Of a stretch of 64,000 nt of DNA, positions 56,626-64,000 are shown one piece after another. The notes below the pieces were generated by a model. The model saw only the letters and a program-made list of their open reading frames with translations. It had not been told where the DNA came from and made no database searches. Each line of letters opens with the position of its first letter. Positions within the stretch are counted from its first letter, which is position 1. Origin of the DNA: Gallionella sp. (GTDB lineage: Bacteria > Pseudomonadota > Gammaproteobacteria > Burkholderiales > Gallionellaceae); the NCBI GenBank assembly GCA_030682375.1, contig JAUXOL010000015.1, positions 62,001 through 126,000 of the forward strand, read 5' to 3'. The translations under genes were made by a program, and so were the position numbers.

Positions 56626-58455
56626 TCAGAGTTCAGTATCGCGTCGGGCTGCGCGCTTGGCAGGAGAGAGTGCGGAGAGGATGGCGGTGGGCAGCGGCGG
56701 CAGTTGTCCGCAGGCTAGTGCCGCGATGATTTCGCCGGACAGTCCTGCGGTGAGCAGGCCGCGCGTGCCGTGCGCGAGGCTGCAATACAGGCCGGGTTGC
56801 GCCTCGCCGACCATCGGCGTCGCGCCCGGCGCGGAGCAGCGCACCGAGGCGCGGCCCTCCAGTTGCCCTGCATCGATCTCGCCCAGCGCATCATGCAAGG
56901 CTGGCGCGAACGATGCGAGTTTCGCCCGGTTGTCCGCATGGTCCGCCGCGCGCACATCGAGCGCTTCGTCGTCGAAGGCATGCGTTGCGCCGGTCACATG
57001 CACGCCGCCGACGGCGGGTGCGCAATAGCCGTCGCCGCATACCACCGTCTGCAACGCGCGGCTCGCATCGGTCGCGGGCAGCAGGCTGACTTGTCCGCGC
57101 ACCGGCGTCAGCGGAAACTGCGCGAACGGTTCCAGCGCCAGCGCCGAGTGCGCACAGCACACCACCGCAATCTCCGCCTCGACAGACCAATCCATTCCGG
57201 CGGCACGCCAGCCGGTGTCGGTCAGCATCAGCGACTCGACCGTATATCCATAGCGTCGCTCGATCAGCGCATGATCAGAGAGCCGCTCGCACAGCGCGGG
57301 CGGGACGACCCAGCCGCCGCCGGGGAACCACAGTCCGCCGTATGCCATCTCCATGCCCGCGAGTCGAGAGGCCGCATCGGCATCGACGAACTGCATCAGG
57401 TGTGGAGGAAATTCCTGTTCGGCCAGCTTGCCGATGCGCTTGTGTTCGCCGTCGTTGCAGGCAAGTTGCAGCAGGCCGCATTCGTCGCGCAGCTTGCCGT
57501 CTGCAGGCAGAGCCTCGTCGAACAGCGCCAGCGCATGGCCGTAAGACGCCTGCACGAAGCGGTGCAGTGCGTTCATGCCCGCACCGAAGCGCGCATGCAG
57601 GATGCCGCGCGGATTGCCCGAGGCCGCGCTCGCCAGATGCGGTGCGCGTTCCAGCAGCGTCACCTGTACGCCGCGAGCTGCCAGCGCATATGCGGTCGTA
57701 CAGCCCGCGATGCCGCCGCCGATGACGAGCGCGGTTCGCGGTGCGATTCTTTTTTGTGCGTCGGTGCGGGGAAGCGTAAGGCTGCCGCTCAGCATCTCGC
57801 GCTTGAAGCCGAAGCCCGGCGCGCGCGCCACGTCGAACCCGGCCTGCAGCAGTCCGCGCCGCACCCAGCCCGCGCTGGTGTAGGTCGAGACCGTCGCGCC
57901 GGTGCGCGAGGTGCGCGCGATGTCGTGCAGGACAGGGTCGCTCCACATCTCCGGATTCTTTGCCGGAGTGAAGCCGTCGAGGAACCACGCGTCCATCGCA
58001 TTTTCCGGCAGTTGCGGCAATGCCTTGGCGACGTCGTCTATGACTAGCGTCAGGCGTATGCGTCCGAACGACCAGCGGTTCCAGCCCGGCACACGCCGAT
58101 GCCAGCGCGCCAGCAGCGTCTCCGTGATTGCCTTCAATTCGGGCCATAGCGCCAGCGCGGCACGCAGCTCGTCGTCGTGTAGCGGAAAGCGTTCGACGCT
58201 GAAGAAATCCAGACTTGCGCCCGGCGGTGCCGTGCGTTCGAACAACCTCAACGCGCACAGAAAATTCAGCCCGGTGCCGAAGCCGGTCTCGCCGATGGCG
58301 AAGCTCTCGCCCGCGGACAGCGCGGCGAATCTTTCCGTCAGCCGGTTGGCATGCAGGAACACATGCTCCGTCTCCTCCAGGCCGGAGTCGGCGGAGAAAT
58401 ACACGTCGCCGAAACGAGAGGAGAACGGCAGTCCGTCTTGCCAGACCAGCTTCAT
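56626..58455 (-). CDS. mnmC: Bifunctional tRNA mnm5s2U34 methyltransferase / FAD-dependent demodification enzyme
   Basis: 609 aa. N-terminal methyltransferase domain (FSSRFGDVYFSADSGLEETE, SAM loop IGETGFGTGLNFL, DAWFLDGFTPAKNPEMW). The C-terminal DAO-type FAD domain begins LVIGGGIAGCTTAYALAARG. It converts cmnm5U to nm5U and then mnm5U at the tRNA wobble position. Full-length fused form, as in gamma- and betaproteobacteria. Divergent from the mgtC-like gene. Confidence 0.95.
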   Translation of the reverse strand: MKLVWQDGLPFSSRFGDVYFSADSGLEETEHVFLHANRLTERFAALSAGESFAIGETGFGTGLNFLCALRLFERTAPPGASLDFFSVERFPLHDDELRAALALWPELKAITETLLARWHRRVPGWNRWSFGRIRLTLVIDDVAKALPQLPENAMDAWFLDGFTPAKNPEMWSDPVLHDIARTSRTGATVSTYTSAGWVRRGLLQAGFDVARAPGFGFKREMLSGSLTLPRTDAQKRIAPRTALVIGGGIAGCTTAYALAARGVQVTLLERAPHLASAASGNPRGILHARFGAGMNALHRFVQASYGHALALFDEALPADGKLRDECGLLQLACNDGEHKRIGKLAEQEFPPHLMQFVDADAASRLAGMEMAYGGLWFPGGGWVVPPALCERLSDHALIERRYGYTVESLMLTDTGWRAAGMDWSVEAEIAVVCCAHSALALEPFAQFPLTPVRGQVSLLPATDASRALQTVVCGDGYCAPAVGGVHVTGATHAFDDEALDVRAADHADNRAKLASFAPALHDALGEIDAGQLEGRASVRCSAPGATPMVGEAQPGLYCSLAHGTRGLLTAGLSGEIIAALACGQLPPLPTAILSALSPAKRAARRDTEL

Positions 58456-58597
58456 GGCTTATGCGGGGGATGGAAAGCGGCGAAGTCTAGCAGACCGCCG
58501 GACATGAGGCGCCGGGATGGGTGCGAGAACCCGACGATAGGCGTCGCGCAAACGCTCTCCGCGATACAATGCGTACAGTCCAACCGGAGCTTATGTC

Positions 58598-59347
58598 ATG
58601 AGTCTGATCCCGCAGGAAATGCTGGCCGCCTACTGGTCGGAATCCGCAGTCACCACCAACGTCATCATATTCATGAACCTGCTCGGTGCGCTGGCGCTGG
58701 GTTTGATCGTCGGCTACGAGCGTTCCTATCACGGGCGTGCGGCGGGCATGCGCACCTATGGTCTGGTCTGCATGGCCTCGGCTGCAATCACCGTCATCGC
58801 GGGATATCCGGCTTTCTGGTACGGCGGGCAAGTCTCGGTTATCGTCGGCGCCGATCCCACGCGGGTGATACAGGGCATCGTCACCGGTGTTGGCTTCCTC
58901 GGCGCAGGGGTGATCATGCGCGAGGGATTCAACATCAGCGGCCTGACTACGGCCGCCTCGATCTGGGCGGCTGCCGCAATCGGCGTCATGGTCGGCGTCG
59001 GTTTTTATGCGGCGGCGATACTGCTGACACTGTTGTCTGCCGTCAGCATGTTGTGGGTCTCGCGTCTGGAAAGCTGGTTGCCGTCACGTCCGGCGATCGC
59101 GATCGTGATGCAGTTCAGGGAAGGCTACAAGCCACAGCTTGCGGTGTTGAAGCGGGTCGCCAACGAACGCGGCTACGACATCGCCGAAGGTTCGCTGACG
59201 ATCAATTTCAAGGACGGCAAGCCGGAATGGCATTTCGTCGCGGTCGCGAAAGGCAAGGACAAGGGCGCGACTATGACCGAATTGGCGCAGGAACTGACCG
59301 CGTTCGAGGGCGTGGAAAATTATTTCCTGTCGCATGCGCGCAACTGA
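58598..59347 (+). CDS. MgtC/SapB-family membrane protein
   Basis: 249 aa. Conserved NLLGALALGLIVGYERSYHG and GMRTYGLVCMASAAITVI helices, then GIVTGVGFLGAGVIMREGFN and TTAASIWAAAAIGVMVGVGF. These are the MgtC core motifs. The C-terminal ACT-like cytosolic extension (YDIAEGSLTINFKDGKPEWH) is normal for the family. MgtC proteins affect Mg2+ homeostasis and ATP synthase activity. Followed 32 bp later by yaeQ. Confidence 0.92.
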   Translation: MSLIPQEMLAAYWSESAVTTNVIIFMNLLGALALGLIVGYERSYHGRAAGMRTYGLVCMASAAITVIAGYPAFWYGGQVSVIVGADPTRVIQGIVTGVGFLGAGVIMREGFNISGLTTAASIWAAAAIGVMVGVGFYAAAILLTLLSAVSMLWVSRLESWLPSRPAIAIVMQFREGYKPQLAVLKRVANERGYDIAEGSLTINFKDGKPEWHFVAVAKGKDKGATMTELAQELTAFEGVENYFLSHARN

Positions 59348-59379
59348 TAACGGCAACATCGAGTAATAACAGGAAATTC

Positions 59380-59931
59380 ATGGCTATCAAGGCAACCATC
59401 TTCAAGGCCCATCTGCAGATCGCGGATATGGAACGGCACTACTACCAGGATCACTCCCTCACGCTGGCGCGCCATCCGTCCGAGACGGACGAGCGCATGA
59501 TGGTGCGATTGCTGGCGTTCGCGCTGCATGCGCACGAGTATCTGGAATTCGGGCAGGGTATGACCGACGACGATGAGGCCGATCTGTGGCGCAAGGACCT
59601 GACCGGCGCGATCGAACAATGGATAGACGTCGGCATCCCGGACGAGAAGCTGATCCGCAAGGCCTGCGGCCGTGCAGACGAAGTGTTGGTGTATTGCTAC
59701 GGTGGGCGCGTTGCCGACATGTGGTATGCGCAAAACAGCGCACAGTTCGCGCGCCAGAAGAACCTGACGATCATCAACCTGCCGCAGGAGAGCACGCAAG
59801 CGCTGGCGAAACTGGCTCGACGCACGATGGATCTGCAATGCACCATTCAGGATGGGCAGGTGTGGCTGGGCGATGGAAATGAAAGCATAGAGGTGGCGCG
59901 CGTGATTTTGAAAGCGCCTGCAACCGCATAA
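59380..59931 (+). CDS. yaeQ: YaeQ-family protein
   Basis: 183 aa from MAIKATIFKAHLQIADMERH, preceded by CAGGAAA. The YaeQ family (PD-(D/E)XK nuclease-like fold) shows YYQDHSLTLARHPSETDERM, IEQWIDVGIPDEKLIRKACG and VADMWYAQNS. YaeQ was once described as compensating for RfaH loss; its molecular role is unclear. Confidence 0.93.
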   Translation: MAIKATIFKAHLQIADMERHYYQDHSLTLARHPSETDERMMVRLLAFALHAHEYLEFGQGMTDDDEADLWRKDLTGAIEQWIDVGIPDEKLIRKACGRADEVLVYCYGGRVADMWYAQNSAQFARQKNLTIINLPQESTQALAKLARRTMDLQCTIQDGQVWLGDGNESIEVARVILKAPATA

Positions 59932-60158
59932 ACAAAGCCAATGCAACAAGCTGCCTGCTCGGTAATTGAGGCATGTGATGCACCTTCAGCTCGGTGTATT
60001 TTCCGGGATCGCTGCAAGACTTGCGTAGATTGATTCCACTAGCCGGGCACGACACCCGCCCCGGCTTTCGTGCTGTCAGGCCAAATTCCCCCCATCAGAC
60101 TCAGGGTGCTCAACTTGGACAGGAGGATGGCACGGTGATTGAAGTATGCCGCAGCAAG

Positions 60159-62981
60159 TCAGTGCGTCTGTCCATTCAAATATTGCTCAACCTCATCTGC
60201 CCTTATCGGCCTGCTGAAAAAATAGCCTTGATATTTCTCACAATTGAGCGATTTCAGGAAATCCAATTGTTCTGCGGTTTCGACACCCTCCGCAATAACT
60301 TGTATCTGCATTTCGTGAGACATGCTGAGCACCGCTCTTACAATAGCGGCATCATTTGTGTCGGTATGAATGTCGCGTATAAAAGACTGATCTATTTTGA
60401 GCATATCCAGGGGAAATGACTTAAGGCGACTTAGCGATGAATAACCCGTACCAAAATCGTCAAGTGACAAGCGCACGCCCAAGGCTTTAAGTTCGCTCAT
60501 GATCGTCATGCTGGCCTCACCTAGACTCATCAGTACGCTTTCGGTGATTTCGACCTCGAGTAGCTGGGGGCTGAATTTTGTTTCCTGCAGAATGGCTCGG
60601 ATTCGGTCGACGATCATCCCTCGTTTGAATTGCACCCCGGAAACATTCACCGCAATTGGCACCACTTCCAATCCCTTGGCTATCCAGATGCGGCCTTGCA
60701 TGCAGACCTCACGCAATACCCACTCTCCAATTTCGACGATCAATCCGGATTCTTCGGCGATGTGGATGAACCGAGATGGAGGCACTAGGCCCATCTTGGG
60801 ATGCTGCCAACGAATCAATGCTTCGAGCCCAACAACCTTGCCGCTGACAAGATCGATCTGCGGTTGATATGCCATGTACAGTTCATTGTTCTTGATGGCA
60901 TTACGCAGCTCCATTTCAAGCTGGAGTTTTTCGGTGATATTGATGGTCATTTCAGGGCGGTAGAACTGAAGCGTGTTTCTGCCCACTTCCTTGGCCCGAT
61001 ACATTGCCATGTCGGCGTTGCGCAACAACAACATGGCGTCGTGGCCATCATCCGGATACATACTGATGCCGATACTGGGCGTGATGACCAGATTGTGTTC
61101 GGCCACGACAAATGTTTTGCCAAATGCGTCGATCATCTTTTCTGCAACGAAAGCCGCCTCATCCTCGGATCCGAGTTCTGGCAATACGGCCACGAACTCA
61201 TCCCCGCCCAATCGCGCGATTGTGTCGGCGCGCCGCAAGCATTGCAGCATGCGGTCGGCGACTTTTTTTAGCAATTTATCGCCAATGTCATGCCCGAGGG
61301 AATCGTTGATGGTTTTGAAGTGATCCAGGTCGATAAAAAGCACGCCAACTTTCGAGCTATTTCTTTCGGCCATGCAAAGTGCCTGCGTGATGCGGTCGGT
61401 CAATAAAAAACGATTCGGTAGATTGGTGAGCGCATCATGACTGGCCAGGAATCCGATGCGCTCTTCTTCTTTTTTCCGCTCAGTGATATCGGAATAAATT
61501 GCAATGTGATTGATGACCTCGCCGGTTTCATCTCGCACCAGGCTCAAGATGAGCCATTCAGGAAAAATCTCGCCGTTTTTGCGCTTATTCCAGATTTCCC
61601 CAGACCAGCCATCATTCTTGAGCAGGTTCTCCCACATGCCCTGATAAAATTCGCGGGTCATTTTTCCGGAAGCGAACGTGCGGGGGTTTTTGCCGATAAC
61701 CGACTGTTCTTCAAAGCCGGAAATTCGCGTGAATGCATTATTGACCCGCACAATATTGTTGTGAGCGTCGGTAATGACAATCGCTTCCGAGTTGTTGGCA
61801 AACACGGCGGCAGACAATCTCAGTTGTTCCTCCGCACTTTTTCGTTCGATAATTTCCCATGTCAGGGTATTAACCATGGTGTGAATTGCTTTTGAAAGAT
61901 GCGCGACTTCGGCATTGCCGGCTTGTGACGGCGCCTCATAATGCAAATTCCCAGCCGCCACTTTATCTGCCGCAGCGGTAATCAGGGAAATAGGCTGTGC
62001 GATACGGCGTGCAAGGACTGCGCCGATAAATGTAAATAGCAGCCCCAAGGCAAAGCCGACAAATAGAATTCGTTGCTGCAATGCTCGGGCAGGGGCAAAG
62101 GCTGTCGCACTATCCTGACGTATCACTGCAGTCCAGCCCAAGCCGGGATATTCGCGATAACCGGAGTCGTGGGCGTAACCGACCAAGTACTCCTTGCCAT
62201 TACGCCACTCATCGAGGAGCGACCCTTTATCCTTTTCGCTGCTGATGGCATTCCATGTTGCAGGGGCAAGTTCCCCTAATTGGCTTCGGGCCTTTTCTGG
62301 GCCGGCCAGAACTAATCCGTCACGGCTTAACAGCAAGACTTCAATGTCTTTGGTTTGTTTGCTGTGCAGCGCTTCTTCAGCCCATTTCCAAAAAATGTGT
62401 CCGCACAATACGCCCTGAAAAGTGCCATCCGAGCTGACGATAGGCGCAGCTACGTCTATTAGGTAGAACATCTCTCCAGTGGGGTTGGGCAACAACTTGG
62501 CGAGAAGCAACGCATCGTGTACATCGCCAACATATGGCTTCTCCCGGGCTTGAGTGCACCATGGCCGCTTTATTAGATCCTTCCCTTCTAAATATTTGCC
62601 GGTTCCAACCGAGCCGATGCCATTTCTATCGCATATTCCCACCCAGGCATAGGAGTCAAAGGTTTGTTGCAACTTTTCGAGGACATTGCGTTTGCGCTCG
62701 ATGGAAACAGACGGGGCACTTATATCTTCAAGAGAAGCGACTATTTGAATTTCTCGGTAACGCTCAAACATGCCTCGATCTAGAACATCAACGATGCTTT
62801 TAGCTCTCCGCATAAAACTCTCGCCTTGCTCCCGTTCAATTTGCTGCCTGCTGATATCGGCAGCATAGAAACCGAGGACAATTGACAGGAGAATTGTGAT
62901 GGCCGCAGTTGCATAGCTAATCTGGGATACCAAACTGTGGCGTGGATTGAGTTTAGTGAGCCAATTGGATTTGATAGTCAT
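60159..62981 (-). CDS. Cache-HAMP-PAS-GGDEF-EAL membrane protein
   Basis: 940 aa. A transmembrane helix (YATAAITILLSIVLGFYAA), a periplasmic double-Cache-like sensor domain (about 35-300), a second helix (RILFVGFALGLLFTFIGAVL), HAMP (RRIAQPISLITAAADKVAAG), one PAS, GGDEF (IARLGGDEF with RRAD I-site) and EAL ([33 protein letters not shown]). Both catalytic motifs are intact. Third such protein in the window. The 227-bp gap downstream to yaeQ (59932-60158) shows no convincing gene or terminator. Confidence 0.93.
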   Translation of the reverse strand: MTIKSNWLTKLNPRHSLVSQISYATAAITILLSIVLGFYAADISRQQIEREQGESFMRRAKSIVDVLDRGMFERYREIQIVASLEDISAPSVSIERKRNVLEKLQQTFDSYAWVGICDRNGIGSVGTGKYLEGKDLIKRPWCTQAREKPYVGDVHDALLLAKLLPNPTGEMFYLIDVAAPIVSSDGTFQGVLCGHIFWKWAEEALHSKQTKDIEVLLLSRDGLVLAGPEKARSQLGELAPATWNAISSEKDKGSLLDEWRNGKEYLVGYAHDSGYREYPGLGWTAVIRQDSATAFAPARALQQRILFVGFALGLLFTFIGAVLARRIAQPISLITAAADKVAAGNLHYEAPSQAGNAEVAHLSKAIHTMVNTLTWEIIERKSAEEQLRLSAAVFANNSEAIVITDAHNNIVRVNNAFTRISGFEEQSVIGKNPRTFASGKMTREFYQGMWENLLKNDGWSGEIWNKRKNGEIFPEWLILSLVRDETGEVINHIAIYSDITERKKEEERIGFLASHDALTNLPNRFLLTDRITQALCMAERNSSKVGVLFIDLDHFKTINDSLGHDIGDKLLKKVADRMLQCLRRADTIARLGGDEFVAVLPELGSEDEAAFVAEKMIDAFGKTFVVAEHNLVITPSIGISMYPDDGHDAMLLLRNADMAMYRAKEVGRNTLQFYRPEMTINITEKLQLEMELRNAIKNNELYMAYQPQIDLVSGKVVGLEALIRWQHPKMGLVPPSRFIHIAEESGLIVEIGEWVLREVCMQGRIWIAKGLEVVPIAVNVSGVQFKRGMIVDRIRAILQETKFSPQLLEVEITESVLMSLGEASMTIMSELKALGVRLSLDDFGTGYSSLSRLKSFPLDMLKIDQSFIRDIHTDTNDAAIVRAVLSMSHEMQIQVIAEGVETAEQLDFLKSLNCEKYQGYFFSRPIRADEVEQYLNGQTH

Positions 62982-63051
62982 GCCTTTTCCCTGCGGTATT
63001 TCTTGATTGGCTTCTTATTGCCTGCGATTGGGCAAAGAGATTCTGATGGTG

Positions 63052-64000
63052 CTATACGTTTCTCTGCCTAAGCATTTCTCGCGTAATGAGTGTTATTCCA
63101 TTTGCGCTCACGTGGAAGAATTTGCGGTCTTCTTCCGGGTCAATTCCAACGACTAGTCCTGCTGGTATCTTGCAGTTCTTGTCGACGATGACGCGTTTTA
63201 GAATGGCACCCTCTCCAATCTCGACATTGGGCAGCAATACGGAATCCTCTACCGTGGAGTAGCAGCTGATTCGGACATTGGAAAAAAGTAGCGAACGATA
63301 GACCGTTGCACCGCTGATGATGCAGCCGCCAGATACAAGTGAATCGATAGCAGAGCCCCGCTTCCCGTCTTCGTCCAGAATGAATTTGGCTGGGGGCAAT
63401 TGTAGTTGCCGAGTCCAAATCGGCCACACCTCGTCGTACATATCCAAATCGGGAATAACCTTGGTCAGTTCCATGTTGGCTTCCCAGTATGAGTCGATGG
63501 TGCCAACATCGCGCCAGTATGGTGGGTTCCCGTTGTCTGAACCTACGCAGCATTGGGCGAAGCTTTGCGCATAGACGCGATACTTCGTTACCAGGTAGGG
63601 GATTATATCTTTGCCAAAGTCATGGCTTGACTTCGAATCGGCCGCGTCGCGGATCAATTGTTCAAAGAGGAATTTTGTGTTGAATACATAAATCCCCATG
63701 CTTGCTAGAGCGACTCCTGGCTTGTCTGGAATAGATGCGGGTTGTGTCGGCTTCTCTGTGAATTGGACGACGCGAGAATCTCCGTCAATATCCATAACGC
63801 CGAATGCGGTCGCATCCGCGAGCGGAACCTCGAGGCAGGCTACGGTCATGTCGGCGCACTTTTCTACATGGAAGGCTATCAGCTTGCCGTAGTCCATCTT
63901 GTATACGTGGTCGCCGGCCAGAATCAGAACGAACTCTGGATCATTCTCGCGCAGAATATCGAGATTCTGGTAGACCGCGTCGGCAGTTCCCTGATACCAG
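63052..64000 (-). CDS. glgC: Glucose-1-phosphate adenylyltransferase (C-terminal part, start outside window)
   Basis: The frame is open to the window edge (at least 315 residues). The visible beginning is WYQGTADAVYQNLDIL, then LILAGDHVYKMDYGKL (substrate Asp/Lys region), VVQFTEKPTQP, PYWRDVGTIDSYWEANMELT and a left-handed beta-helix C-terminus with regulatory-site residues (SGGCIISGATVYRSLLF, LPNVEIGEGAILKRVIVDKN). It makes ADP-glucose for glycogen synthesis. The N-terminal pyrophosphorylase motif lies upstream. Confidence 0.95.
   Translation of the reverse strand, partial: WYQGTADAVYQNLDILRENDPEFVLILAGDHVYKMDYGKLIAFHVEKCADMTVACLEVPLADATAFGVMDIDGDSRVVQFTEKPTQPASIPDKPGVALASMGIYVFNTKFLFEQLIRDAADSKSSHDFGKDIIPYLVTKYRVYAQSFAQCCVGSDNGNPPYWRDVGTIDSYWEANMELTKVIPDLDMYDEVWPIWTRQLQLPPAKFILDEDGKRGSAIDSLVSGGCIISGATVYRSLLFSNVRISCYSTVEDSVLLPNVEIGEGAILKRVIVDKNCKIPAGLVVGIDPEEDRKFFHVSANGITLITREMLRQRNV

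Noticed and set aside
59994-60419. 141-aa plus-strand frame after yaeQ
   Set aside because: It overlaps the EAL end of the minus-strand gene, has no ribosome-binding site and no family; treated as non-coding.

Overview
The window is gene-dense, GC-rich chromosomal DNA from a Gram-negative betaproteobacterium. Gene content and protein style suggest the Nitrosomonadales, perhaps near Gallionellaceae; the class is firm, the family is inference. Indicators are the order zapB-like/zapA/6S RNA/EVE-domain gene, a BtuM-type vitamin B12 permease, a giant FAD plus Fe-S dehydrogenase typical of the class, the pilC-pilD-coaE-zapD-yacG block, a fused Nudix/TMP-synthase-like protein, and a DnaE typical of the class. 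No tRNA, rRNA, CRISPR array, integrase or transposase was recognised.

Layout. 1-1047 is the end of a PhoR-type sensor kinase. 1075-13152 (minus strand) is dominated by signalling and redox genes: a small helix-turn-helix protein, an adenylate cyclase with GAF and PAS domains overlapping a coiled-coil gene, a Cys-rich conserved protein, the giant flavoprotein, and a four-PAS GGDEF-EAL protein. 13248-19254 holds housekeeping genes (thpR, a truncated haemoglobin with a small Cys protein, corA, tcdA, a TatD nuclease, an oxidoreductase, aroC). 19264-20480 is an accessory patch: one AT-rich orphan gene and a pile-up of non-coding inverted repeats. 20481-27597 carries mutT-thiE and, on the minus strand, lgt, a CNNM transporter gene, pilC, a duplicated pilD fragment, pilD, coaE, zapD and yacG. 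27759-38058 has a periplasmic-sensor GGDEF-EAL-receiver protein, ilvD, a mutarotase, two related c-type cytochromes and transporters.

38074-49188 is the most coherent module. It begins with 6S RNA and zapA/zapB, followed by a cobalamin riboswitch with its own terminator. The riboswitch leads into btuB (outer-membrane uptake), btuM (inner-membrane uptake and decyanation), cobO, cbiB, cobD, cobQ, cobU and cobT. The last two steps, cobC phosphatase and cobS, are encoded on the opposite strand. Together these import corrinoids, adenosylate them and complete the nucleotide loop. No corrin-ring genes are visible here, so the locus looks like salvage or late assembly.

49273-64000 has two rhodaneses, dnaE, a TusE-type sulfur-relay protein, a SulP anion transporter, mnmC, an MgtC-like protein, yaeQ, a third GGDEF-EAL protein and the C-terminal part of glgC.

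The best candidates for something new are: (i) the nested inverted-repeat element at 19834-20379 and its neighbours; (ii) a diverged copy of the first 29 codons of pilD just upstream of the intact gene, beside a perfect 18-bp palindrome; (iii) a palindromic repeat apparently translated in frame inside the giant flavoprotein; (iv) the adenylate cyclase translationally coupled to a coiled-coil partner; and (v) the three GGDEF-EAL proteins, all with intact active-site motifs, in one window.
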